Shown: one piece after another, positions 17,155-26,738 of the stretch
How the letters are laid out: every line of letters starts with the position of its first letter
How positions within the stretch are numbered: position 1 is the stretch's first letter
Assembly: GCA_030824495.1 (NCBI GenBank)
Contig: JAVBXP010000077.1
Coordinates: 41,611-105,610, forward strand
Direction of reading: 5' to 3'
Source: a bacterium
GTDB taxonomy: Bacteria; Pseudomonadota; Alphaproteobacteria; Caulobacterales; Caulobacteraceae
DNA: 64,000 nt
The notes under the pieces: generated by a model
What the model was told of the DNA's origin: nothing
Databases searched by the model: none
Seen by the model: only the letters and a program-made list of their open reading frames with translations
Made by a program: the position numbers and the translations under genes

Positions 17155-17789
17155 CAGTTTTCGCCTTGAGAGTGGGCGGCGCGCGGGCCGGCGCCGCTGT
17201 GCCGCAGGAGAGCGAGCATTTCGTCGATCGCTTCCTGGCCGGTCGCGCCGGTGGCCCCGTCGCGCAGCGCGACGCCGAGCGCCAGGGTCCAGAACCGGCG
17301 AGCGGTGGTGGCGGGATCATCGCCGCCGGACCAGCCGTGCTGGGCCTTGGTCTCCGCATAGGCGCGGTCGCCCTGCGAGTGGAGGCGATCGAAGGTGCGT
17401 TCGATCAGCGGCGCGAGGTCCTGGCGTCGCCGGGTGAGGGACAGCGCCTCGACGAACAGGGCCAAGCCCGGCGAACCGATCACGGTTTCCACCAGCCGGC
17501 GATTGTAGTCCGAGCCGGTCAGCGCCCGGGCGGCCGAGGTCTCGGCCTGGCGGGCGACATAGAGCACCTCGCGGCAGGCGGCCTCGACGAACAGGGCTTC
17601 CTTGGTGCGGAAGTAGTAGGTGATCTGGCTGGGGAAGGCCCCGGCGGCGGCGGCGATGTCGGCCACCGCGACGCCCGCCAGACCCTGCGCCTTGAACAAT
17701 TCGACCGCAGCGTCGAGCAGCCGCGAACGCATCCGCTTGCCGGGCTCCCGCACGGCGCGCACTTCGGCCAAGGGTCGGACGTTGGACAT
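17154..17789 (-). CDS. TetR family regulator, operon partner of the desaturase
   Basis: 211 residues. The N-terminal DNA-binding domain reads RSRLLDAAVELFKAQGLAGVAVADIAAAAGAFPSQITYYFRTKEALFVEAA (about 20-70), the standard TetR helix-turn-helix ending in YYF.TKE.L. The C-terminal part is helical and would bind a ligand, plausibly an acyl-CoA given its partner. The start MSNVRPL at 17789 was chosen; a palindrome (17794-17814) begins five bases upstream, so the protein probably represses itself. Confidence 0.9.
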   Translation of the reverse strand: MSNVRPLAEVRAVREPGKRMRSRLLDAAVELFKAQGLAGVAVADIAAAAGAFPSQITYYFRTKEALFVEAACREVLYVARQAETSAARALTGSDYNRRLVETVIGSPGLALFVEALSLTRRRQDLAPLIERTFDRLHSQGDRAYAETKAQHGWSGGDDPATTARRFWTLALGVALRDGATGATGQEAIDEMLALLRHSGAGPRAAHSQGEN

Positions 17790-17793
17790 ACCG

Positions 17794-17814
17794 TATTTGT
17801 ATGCTGTACAAATA
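17794..17814 (-). promoter_or_regulatory. Probable TetR operator
   Basis: Perfect inverted repeat TATTTGTA-N5-TACAAATA, unusually A/T-rich for this genome. It ends five bases before the TetR start codon (minus strand), where it would block the promoter or the ribosome binding site. Size and symmetry are typical of TetR dimer sites. Confidence 0.65.
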
Positions 17815-17831
17815 TGGCCGTCAAGCAACCG

Positions 17832-18602
17832 TCAGGCGTTCCGGGCGGTCAGTCCTCCATCGACTGGGATCACGGCGCCGGTGATGTAGGACGCCGCCGG
17901 CAGGCAGAGGCTGAGCGTGATGTGCGCCACCTCGTCCGGTTCGCCATATCGGCCGAGCGCGGTGCGCCGCCGGGCGAAGGTCGCCTTGTGCTCGTCGGGG
18001 ACTGAGGCGGTCATGCCGGTGCTGATCGGGCCGGGGCAGATGCAGTTCACCGTGATCCCCTCGCGACCCAACTCCACCGCCAGGGCGCGGGTCAGGCCGA
18101 CGACGCCGGCCTTTGCCGCGGCATAGGGGCTGTCCATCGCGGTCGCGCCTAGCGCCTCGGTGGAGGCGATGTTGACGATGCGCGGCGCCGCTGAGCGGCG
18201 CAGATGGGGCAGGGCCGCGCGAACTATCCGCTGGTGGGCGCTGAGCAGGATCGCCAGCGACCGGTCCCAGACGGTTTCGTAGGTGTCGCTGTCCACGGCC
18301 GCGAAGCCGGAGACGCCGGCGTTGTTGATGACAATGTCGAGCCCGCCGAATTCATCGGCGATCTGGGAGACCACGGCGGCGATCTCGGCCGGATCGGAAA
18401 CGTCGAGCTTCCAGGCCTTAGCTGAAAATCCGCGCCCGCGAAGTTCGGCCGCCAGGGCCTCGGCCGGCGCCAGGGCGTGGTCGGTGACGGCGACCTGAGC
18501 GCCTTCCTCGGCGAACAGTTCGGCGGTCGCCCGGCCCATGCCTGATGCGGCGCCGGTGACCAGGACCCGCGAGCCTTTGACGGACCTGCTGAGCCGGCTC
18601 AT
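17832..18602 (-). CDS. SDR family oxidoreductase
   Basis: 256 residues of the classical short-chain dehydrogenase/reductase family. Seen: cofactor site TGAASGMG (about 16-23), NNAG (about 93), catalytic Ser in NIAS, YAAAK (Tyr/Lys near 160), and the C-terminal SYITGAVIPVDGG. An Asp after the second strand (AVTDHA) suggests NAD rather than NADP. Substrate unknown. It overlaps the upstream SDR by four bases (ATGA), so the two are translated together, perhaps as a heteromer or as successive steps. Confidence 0.9.
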   Translation of the reverse strand: MSRLSRSVKGSRVLVTGAASGMGRATAELFAEEGAQVAVTDHALAPAEALAAELRGRGFSAKAWKLDVSDPAEIAAVVSQIADEFGGLDIVINNAGVSGFAAVDSDTYETVWDRSLAILLSAHQRIVRAALPHLRRSAAPRIVNIASTEALGATAMDSPYAAAKAGVVGLTRALAVELGREGITVNCICPGPISTGMTASVPDEHKATFARRRTALGRYGEPDEVAHITLSLCLPAASYITGAVIPVDGGLTARNA

Positions 18603-19333
18603 AGGCTAAGGCCTCCATCAACGACGAGCGTCTGGCCGACCACGTAGGACGCCAGCGGCGAGGCGAGGAATAAGGCCGCCCCGGCCATGTCGGAGGGCTC
18701 GCCCAGTCGGCCGACCGGAATGCTCCGCATCGCGCCGCGCAGGCGGTCAGGATGTTCGGTGGTGACCTTGGTCAGCTTGGTGTCGACCAGGCCCGGCGCC
18801 AGGCCGTTCACGCGGATGCCGTCGCCCGCCCAGGCCTGGCCCAGCGTCTTGGTCAGGCTGACCGCGCCGGCCTTGGACGCCGCATAGGCCGGGTTGCCGC
18901 GATTGGCCTGGAAGCCGGAGACCGAACTGACAATGACGATGGAGCCGCGCTGCGCGGCCAGCGTGTCGTGGAATTTCCTCGCGCAAGCCATCAGGCTGTC
19001 GAGATTGACGGCCATCACCCTGTCCCAGCCTTCCGGCTCGAACTCGCCGCGCCGATAGACCACCGTGCCCTGGCAGAGGATCAACACGTCCAGGGCCCCA
19101 AAGGGCGCGACATGGGCGGCGATCTCACCTCGCTCGCCGACATCGACCTTGGCGTAGGTCAGGCCTGTGAGGTCAGAGCCCTCGACCCTCACATAGGCGC
19201 TGGCGTTGGCGCGAGTGCCCCAGACGTGGACCTGCGCTCCGCGTTCCCGAAAAGCGTGGGCTATGCCGTTGCCGATGCCGCTGGAGCCGCCGACGACCAG
19301 GACGGTCTTGCCGGTAAAGTCGAGCTCGCCCAT
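18599..19333 (-). CDS. SDR family oxidoreductase
   Basis: 244 residues. Cofactor motif is GGSSGIG (about 15-21), the usual NNAG is changed to LCQGT, catalytic residues are in IVSSVSG and YAASK, and the end reads SYVVGQTLVVDGGLSL. The altered NNAG region is a small oddity; CQG variants occur in some family members. First gene of an SDR-SDR pair that heads the cluster with TetR and desaturase. It is divergent from a MerR regulator, 155 bases away, which probably controls it. Confidence 0.9.
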   Translation of the reverse strand: MGELDFTGKTVLVVGGSSGIGNGIAHAFRERGAQVHVWGTRANASAYVRVEGSDLTGLTYAKVDVGERGEIAAHVAPFGALDVLILCQGTVVYRRGEFEPEGWDRVMAVNLDSLMACARKFHDTLAAQRGSIVIVSSVSGFQANRGNPAYAASKAGAVSLTKTLGQAWAGDGIRVNGLAPGLVDTKLTKVTTEHPDRLRGAMRSIPVGRLGEPSDMAGAALFLASPLASYVVGQTLVVDGGLSL

Positions 19334-19391
19334 GGCCTAGCTCCTCCCTTTTCCCGCCATCCTTCCGCGCCAGGGTGACGGGGCACAAGCC

Positions 19392-19413
19392 TGACGTCGC
19401 GTCATGCTTGACG
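19392..19413. promoter_or_regulatory. Candidate MerR binding region
   Basis: Between the divergent SDR and MerR genes. TGACG-TCG-CGTCA (19392-19404) is a palindrome with five-base arms, and a third TGACG half-site follows at 19409-19413 within TTGACGTAA. MerR regulators of the LiuR type bind TTGACGTAA-like palindromes, so this is a reasonable operator; it is inference. Confidence 0.4.
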
Positions 19414-19488
19414 TAAGGCAAACGCCAGGGAAGGGTCATCGCCTGACGGGCGCGAGACAATCGCCCGCGGGTATTGGGAGAGACCAGA

Positions 19489-19902
19489 ATGCTCACGAAG
19501 CTGCGCCGTCCGGCGTCCACATTCACCATCACCCAACTCTGCCGCGAGTTCAGCACGACGCCGCGCGCGTTGCGCTATTACGAGGAGCAGGGGCTGCTGT
19601 CGCCGAGCCGCGATGGCCAAGCCCGCATCTATTCTTACCGTGATCGCGCCCGGCTGATCTTGATCCTGCGGGGCAAGAGCGTCGGCCTGGCCCTGGCGGA
19701 GATCCGCGACATCTTCGATCTCTATGGTCGCGACGATGGGCTGATCGCCCAGAACACCCAGGCGCTTCGGAAATATCGCGAACGCATCGCGGCCTTCGAA
19801 GCCCAGCGTGCGGAGATCGACACCGCGATCGAAGTCCTGCATGCGGCCAGCGCCGCGCTGGAGCAGGAACTGAGCAAGGCGGGCCGAGCGGCCGCCGCCT
19901 AG
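19489..19902 (+). CDS. MerR family transcriptional regulator
   Basis: 137 residues: FTITQLCREFSTTPRALRYYEEQGLLSPSRDGQARIYSYRDRARLILILRGKSVGLALAEI is the MerR DNA-binding domain, followed by a long coiled-coil dimerisation helix (about 85-130). No cysteine pattern for metals, so it is not a metal sensor; it fits the LiuR/short-chain metabolism group. The start at ATG 19489 follows GGGAGAG at seven bases. The upstream in-frame TTG at 19474 is less likely. The TAG stop shares the tetramer CTAG with the convergent ubiA stop. Confidence 0.88.
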   Translation: MLTKLRRPASTFTITQLCREFSTTPRALRYYEEQGLLSPSRDGQARIYSYRDRARLILILRGKSVGLALAEIRDIFDLYGRDDGLIAQNTQALRKYRERIAAFEAQRAEIDTAIEVLHAASAALEQELSKAGRAAAA

Positions 19903-20831
19903 AACCCGCCCGTCGGGCCTTTCCAGCTCCCGGCCGCCATGGCCAGGAACAGCAGGAAACCGGCGAAGCTGTTCGACTTGAAGAGCGCCAGCGCGCCGGG
20001 GCCGTCATTGATGTCCAGGCGCGCGGCTTGGCGTGACAGGTGCATGCCGTAGAGGGCCACGGGCGGCAGGAACAGCGGTCCAAGACCGCCTGCCCACGCC
20101 GCGGCCAGCGCCAGGGCGAAACAGGCGACGTAGAAGAACAACACGCCCTTCTGCAGATTGTCGCCGAGCCGCCGCGTCGAGGATTTCACGCCGATCAGGG
20201 CGTCGTCCTCGATGTCCTGGACCGCGTAGATCGTGTCGTAGCCCAGCGTCCAGAAGATGCCGGAGGCGTAGAGCAGGGCGGCCGGCCAGCCGAGCGTGCC
20301 GGTCGCCGCAGCGAAGCCCAGCAGGGCGCCCCAGTTGAAGGTCAGGCCGAGCCAGGCCTGCGGCCACCAGGTAATCCGCTTCATGAAGGGATAGGCCGCG
20401 ACCAGGGCCAGGGAGGCGACGCCCAGGCCGACGGCGATGGGCGGCATGGTCAGCAGGATCGCCAGCGAAACCAGCGAGCATAGCGCGATATAGGCCCAGG
20501 CCTGCTTGACGCTGATCTGCCCGGAGGCGACCGGCCGGGCGGCGGTGCGCGCCACCTTGGCGTCGATGTCGCGGTCGACGATGTCGTTATAGGCGCAGCC
20601 CGCCGCGCGCATCAGCGCCGCACCGACGAAGAACTTGGCGAGCAGCAGCAGATCGGGAAGCAGGCCCTCCATCGCGGCGGCCAGCGCAACGCCCTGCCAG
20701 CCCGGCAGCATCAGCAGCCAGATCCCGGCCGGCCGGTCGAAACGGCCAAGCTTCAGCCACGGCCGTAGCGATGGCGGGGCGTAGCGGTCCACCCAGTTGG
20801 TGGGCGCGGCGTCGGGGAGGTGAGCGACCAT
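19899..20831 (-). CDS. ubiA: 4-hydroxybenzoate polyprenyltransferase UbiA
   Basis: 310 residues with about eight membrane helices. The two Asp-rich prenyl-diphosphate/Mg sites are NDIVDRDIDAKVART (82-96) and YDTIYAVQDIEDD (about 208-220). UbiA attaches the polyprenyl tail to 4-hydroxybenzoate in ubiquinone synthesis in the inner membrane. AALMRAAGCAYNDIVDRDID and LTFNWGALLGFAA are typical of proteobacterial UbiA rather than of heme O synthase (a separate ctaB is in the window). Probably monocistronic. Confidence 0.93.
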   Translation of the reverse strand: MVAHLPDAAPTNWVDRYAPPSLRPWLKLGRFDRPAGIWLLMLPGWQGVALAAAMEGLLPDLLLLAKFFVGAALMRAAGCAYNDIVDRDIDAKVARTAARPVASGQISVKQAWAYIALCSLVSLAILLTMPPIAVGLGVASLALVAAYPFMKRITWWPQAWLGLTFNWGALLGFAAATGTLGWPAALLYASGIFWTLGYDTIYAVQDIEDDALIGVKSSTRRLGDNLQKGVLFFYVACFALALAAAWAGGLGPLFLPPVALYGMHLSRQAARLDINDGPGALALFKSNSFAGFLLFLAMAAGSWKGPTGGF

Positions 20832-20980
20832 GGCGCAGCATGTAGCACCGCCTGTTGCCTTCGGGCCACTGTCGCGGCGCTACTTTACCGGGTGTCTGAA
20901 ATAACGCGGGTCATCCGGATTGACAGGACAATTCGAGACGCGCAGGGTTCGCGCCGTCGTTGTCCGGCCCACAGCCATCT

Positions 20981-20995
20981 GAGAGGGAGGTGATC
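20981..20995 (+). promoter_or_regulatory. Extended Shine-Dalgarno site of the leader ORF
   Basis: GAGAGGGAGGTGATC. Ten consecutive bases, GGAGGTGATC, are complementary to the 3' end of bacterial 16S rRNA (GATCACCTCC), far more than the usual 4-6. It precedes the GTG at 20999. Confidence 0.7.
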
Positions 20996-20998
20996 AAA

Positions 20999-21070
20999 GT
21001 GAAAGCACTAAATCATCGTCCGCAGATGCCGCTTGTCGCTGTGATCGCCCGTATCGGGTTCCACGACTAG
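20999..21070 (+). CDS. 23-residue leader-like peptide
   Basis: GTG-start ORF of 23 codons beginning VKALNHRPQ, with a hydrophobic middle MPLVAVIA and ending ARIGFHD. The very strong ribosome site (20981-20995) directly upstream argues that it is translated heavily. It lies alone in a 380-base gap between ubiA and a methyltransferase gene 142 bases downstream. Short well-translated ORFs in this position are often leader peptides controlling the next gene; there is no run of one amino acid as in classical amino-acid attenuators. A stand-alone small protein is the alternative. No family recognised. Confidence 0.55.
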   Translation: MKALNHRPQMPLVAVIARIGFHD

Positions 21071-21211
21071 CTGCGACCGGGCCCTTCTCGGGCAGATCTG
21101 CACTCCACCGCCAGCCTAACCCGCGCAGCTTTGCGCGTCCGCCGGCGCTCCCCGATTCCACGGATTCCCCATTCGCCTCGCGCGGAGTCCGTCTGTCTCA
21201 GAGACGATGAC

Positions 21212-22009
21212 ATGCCTATCGCCGAACCGATCTCGGTCCCTTCCAACGCCCCCGTTCCCAATCGCTACGGGGCGCTTTGCACGCAGATCTACGACCTCGA
21301 CAAGCCGCCGGGCTCGCTGCCCGACGTGCCGTTCTATCTCGACCGCCTGGCCGGAACGCAGGGGCCGATTCTGGAGGCTGCTGTCGGAACCGGACGCCTG
21401 CTCATCCCCCTCCTCGAAGCGGGGTTGGAGGTCGAGGGCTTCGACCATTCGGAGGACATGCTGGCGGTTTGCCGCCGGCACTGCGCCGCCCGCGGGCTCA
21501 CGCCTTCGCTACGGCGTTCCCGCTTCCAGGATTTCGCCTACGAGCATGACTTCGCGGCGATCCTCGTACCGGTGGGGACCTTCACTCTGCTGGATGATTT
21601 CGCCGAGGCGTTCGCGGTGCTGAAGCGGTTCTTCGACCACCTGAAGCCGGGCGGGCGGCTGCTGATCGACCTTATGCCGCTGGCCTATCTGACCAACGAG
21701 AAGCCGGACGTCCGAACCTGGACCACCGCCGACGGCGACATGTTGCGAATCGAGGGGCGGGCGGTGGAGATCGACCTGCTGGCCCAGCGCCGCGTCACCC
21801 ACGACCGCTACGAGCGGTGGCGGGGCGGCAAGCTGGTGGAGTCGGAGCTGGAGGTCATGGCCTTCCGTCTGTGGGGTCTGAAGGAGTTCGAACTGGCGCT
21901 CGCCGCCGCGGGCTTCGAAGCGATCTCCGCAGGCGCCGACCATCAGCCCGGCCGACGACCTGGTCGATCGAGCCGAATACTCAATTTCGAGGCCCGGCGA
22001 CCCGCCTAG
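21212..22009 (+). CDS. Class I SAM-dependent methyltransferase
   Basis: 265 residues. The SAM-binding motif ILEAAVGTGRLLIPLLEAGLEVEGFDHSEDMLAVC (about 51-85) and the later LKPGGRLLIDLMPL are those of small-molecule methyltransferases (Methyltransf_25 type). RYGALCTQIYDLDKPPG near the N-terminus is a common substrate-lid start in this group. ATG 21212 is chosen, as the domain begins soon after; the ribosome site is weak. It follows the leader ORF and precedes two ABC exporters on the same strand. Confidence 0.85.
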   Translation: MPIAEPISVPSNAPVPNRYGALCTQIYDLDKPPGSLPDVPFYLDRLAGTQGPILEAAVGTGRLLIPLLEAGLEVEGFDHSEDMLAVCRRHCAARGLTPSLRRSRFQDFAYEHDFAAILVPVGTFTLLDDFAEAFAVLKRFFDHLKPGGRLLIDLMPLAYLTNEKPDVRTWTTADGDMLRIEGRAVEIDLLAQRRVTHDRYERWRGGKLVESELEVMAFRLWGLKEFELALAAAGFEAISAGADHQPGRRPGRSSRILNFEARRPA

Positions 22010-22117
22010 CGGGGCGCGGCGAGGCGCCGGGGCCTGTGCTCCCCCACGGGCTCCGGCGCCCAACTCGAGATCCCATTCAACCCGGATCCCCCCGTCCGGC
22101 AGCCTTGTGAAAGCGTC

Positions 22118-23892
22118 ATGTCAGAACCCAACGATGGCGGTCGTCCTCAACTCACCAACCGGCAGGTGCTGGCCTTCATGGCCGGGCATTGGATGCGTGA
22201 GCCAGGCCGCTTCGCCCTGATCGTCGCCCTCGTCCTGGTGGCGACGGTCTGCGATCTCTCCATCCCCTGGGCCACTCGGGGTTTGATCAACGCTGTCTCG
22301 AACCCCGAGCCGGTGAGCCGTGCGGCCTGGATCGCCTGGGGCTCGCTGTCGGTGCTGTACGTGATCTTCTACATGGCCCGGACCAGCATGTTCCGGGTGA
22401 TGAACGGTTTTTACGCCCGGATCATGTCGCGCATGGTCAAGGAAGGCTTCGCCCGCGTGCAGGCCTATTCGGCCGACTGGCACGGCTCCAATTTCGCCGG
22501 CGCCACCGTCCGCCGGGTCAGCCGCGCCATGTGGGGTTATGACAGCGCCTCCGACGCCTTGATCGCGATGCTCATTCCGACGGTGCTGGTACTGACCGGC
22601 CTTGCGGTCTCCCTCGGCCTCCGCTGGCCGCTGGCCGGCCTGTTCGTGGCGGTCGTGATCGTCGCCTTCGCGGCCTACAACATCTTGATGTCCGTGCATT
22701 TCGTGCGGCCAGCCAACCTCAGGTCGACGGCGTTGGACTCCGAGATCGGGGCGGCGCTCGCCGACGCCATCGGCGCCAACCCGACGGTCAAGAGTTTCGG
22801 GGCCGAGGCCCGCGAGGAGGAGCGTTTTGCGAAGACCGCGGACGCCTGGCGCTGGGCGGTCAACAAGACCTGGGACCGCTTCAACATCATCGGATTTGGT
22901 CAGAATATCCTGCTGATCATCCTCCAGGCGGGCCTGACCGGCTTCCTGGTTCATGCCTGGAGTAAGGGTCAGGCGACTCCTGGCGACGTGGCCTTCGCCA
23001 TCACCTCCTTCATCGTGATGGCCGGCTACATGCGGAACTTCAGCGAGATCACGCAGATGCTCCAGAAGGGACTGGACGACATGCTGGACGTGGCCGGCTA
23101 CATGCGGACCGATCCGCAACTGATGGACGCGAAAGACGCCGCTCCGTTCCGCGGCGAACTGGGCGAGATCGTCCTGGACCGGGTGACCTTCGGCTACGCC
23201 AACCAGCCCAGAGCGCTTTATGAGGGCTTCACCCTGGTGGTGGCGCCGGGCGAGCGCGTGGCCCTGGTCGGGCCGACGGGGTCGGGCAAGTCGACCTTCG
23301 TGAAGCTGATCCAGCGGCTCTACGACCTGGACGGTGGCCGGATCTTGATCGACGGCCAGGACATCTCCAAGGTCAGCCAGGCCTCCCTGCGGCAGGCGAT
23401 CGCCGTGGTGCCTCAGGACCCGGCCCTGTTCCACCGCTCGATCGCCGAGAATATCGCCTATGCCCGGCCGGACGCCACGCCGGACGAGGTGATCCTGGCG
23501 GCCAAGCGCGCGCGGGCCCACGACTTTATCGCCCGCCTGTCGAACGGCTATGAGACGCCGGTCGGCGAGCGCGGCGTGAAGCTGTCGGGCGGCGAGCGCC
23601 AGCGGGTGGCCATCGCCCGGGCGTTCCTGGCTGACGCCCCGATCCTGGTGCTGGACGAAGCCACCTCGTCGCTAGACGTGGAGACCGAGCGCCAGGTGCA
23701 GGAGGCGATGGAAGAACTGATGGTCGGCAGGACCACGGTGGTCATCGCCCACAGGCTGTCGACCATTCGCGGCGCCGACCGCATCCTGGTCTTCGACCAG
23801 GGCCGGATCGTGGAAGAAGGCCGCCACAAGGACCTCATCGACATGGGCGGCGCCTATGCCCGGCTGCATGCCGTGACTGAAGGATCGGATCT

Positions 23893-23896
<4 letters not shown>
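22118..23896 (+). CDS. ABC exporter half-transporter (first of a tandem pair)
   Basis: 592 residues: a type IV exporter membrane domain (about 25-335) and a C-terminal ATPase with Walker A GPTGSGKST (about 386), LSGGERQ, Walker B ILVLDEATSSLD and H-loop AHR. All catalytic residues are present. Its stop overlaps the GTG start of the next, very similar gene by four bases, so the two are made together and probably form a heterodimer. Related pairs export lipids, peptides or drugs; no substrate is indicated beyond the nearby methyltransferases. Confidence 0.9.
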
Positions 23897-25680
<1,784 letters not shown>

Positions 25681-25753
25681 AGGCTGACGCTGGCTTCCTG
25701 AACGATGCTAGAAACCCCCGGCGTCCGGTCGGGCCGGATGCTGGGGGTGACGC

Positions 25754-26554
25754 ATGACCTATATGGAACAGGTGGTTCAGTGGCTGCGCCAGCGGCTGGA
25801 CCGCGATCCGCCGCTGGCCGAGCCACGGCAGCTCAACGAGGTGCTGCGCATCCTGGCGATCTGGCGCTCACGCCTGATCGCCGACGCCTATGTCCGACAT
25901 CATGGCGCGAAGATCATGCAGGGGCCGTTCGCGGGCATGGACTACGTGACCTCTGCGACCGAGGGCGCGCTCACCCCGCGCCTGATCGGCACCTATGAGT
26001 CCGAACTGCATCCGCACATCGCCGCCTTTGCAGAGCAGCCGCTGGACTGCGTGATCGATGTCGGCTGCGCCGAGGGCTATTACGCGGTCGGCTTGGCGCG
26101 GTTGATGCCCCAGGTGACGGTGTACGCCTATGACATCCAGGCCAAGGCGCGCGCAGCCTGCGCCGAGCTGGCCGCCAAGAACGGCGTCGCCGAACGGGTG
26201 ATCATTGGCGAAGAGTTCAAACCCGACGGCTTCGAGGCGTTCAAGGATCGCCGCTGCCTGGTGCTGGTCGATATCGAAGGCGCGGAGGACGACCTGCTGC
26301 GCCCCGATCTTTCGCCGTCCCTGGCGCAGATGCCGCTGATCGTCGAGACGCACGATGTCTACCGCAAGGGCGTACTGGATCGCCTGGTTGAGCGGTTCTC
26401 GCCGACCCACGACATTCTGCGGCTCGATCCGCAGGCCAAGACCCTGCCGCTGCCGGACTTCCTGAGGGGGGCCGGGCATCTCGACCAGCTGCTGGCCGTC
26501 TGGGAATTCCGCCTCCAGGCCACGCCGTGGCTGGTGATGACGCCGAAGGCGTAG
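25754..26554 (+). CDS. Class I SAM methyltransferase, FkbM-like
   Basis: 266 residues. CVIDVGCAEGYYAVGLARLMPQVTVYAYDIQAKA (about 98-130) is the SAM-binding motif, followed by LVLVDIEGAEDDLLRPD, which matches the DIEG(A/Y)E motif of FkbM-type O-methyltransferases. MTYMEQVVQWLRQRL at the start is a helix outside the core. It is 73 bases after the second ABC gene on the same strand and may belong to that operon. Substrate unknown; glycan or small molecule O-methylation is typical. Confidence 0.82.
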   Translation: MTYMEQVVQWLRQRLDRDPPLAEPRQLNEVLRILAIWRSRLIADAYVRHHGAKIMQGPFAGMDYVTSATEGALTPRLIGTYESELHPHIAAFAEQPLDCVIDVGCAEGYYAVGLARLMPQVTVYAYDIQAKARAACAELAAKNGVAERVIIGEEFKPDGFEAFKDRRCLVLVDIEGAEDDLLRPDLSPSLAQMPLIVETHDVYRKGVLDRLVERFSPTHDILRLDPQAKTLPLPDFLRGAGHLDQLLAVWEFRLQATPWLVMTPKA

Positions 26555-26570
26555 GCCCGCTCCAATCGTC

Positions 26571-26738
26571 ATCCTTCGGGCTCGCGAAGCGGGATCCGGG
26601 GGAAGAGTATATGCGGGGTCTCTAGATGCTCCCCCGCTGGGGGAGCTGTCAGCGAAGCTGACTGAGGGGGACTTCATCTTGCGTCGGAAGCCCCCTCCGT
26701 CGCGCCTACGCGCGCCACCTCCTCCAGTAGGGGGGGAT
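26571..26738. repeat. Intergenic repeat cluster (two families)
   Basis: Three pieces in a row between convergent genes: 26571-26602 (GTCATCCTTCGGGCTCGC then GCGGGATCCGGGGG), 26627-26671 (GCTCCCCCGCTGGGGGAGC hairpin followed by GCGAAGCTGACTGAGGGGG) and 26692-26738 (CCCCCTCCGTCGCGCC through to AGTAGGGGGG). The first matches the arms of the repeat at 60533, and the second and third resemble the element at the right end of the window. Nothing coding is seen. Confidence 0.7.

Noticed and set aside
20981..20995. Piece of 16S rRNA 3' end or rRNA remnant
   Set aside because: Only the anti-SD complement matches; nothing else of an rRNA is present, so it is a ribosome binding site.
26555..26738. CRISPR-like or tRNA-like structure
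   Set aside because: The units differ in sequence and spacing and there is no cloverleaf; they fit interspersed palindromic repeats.
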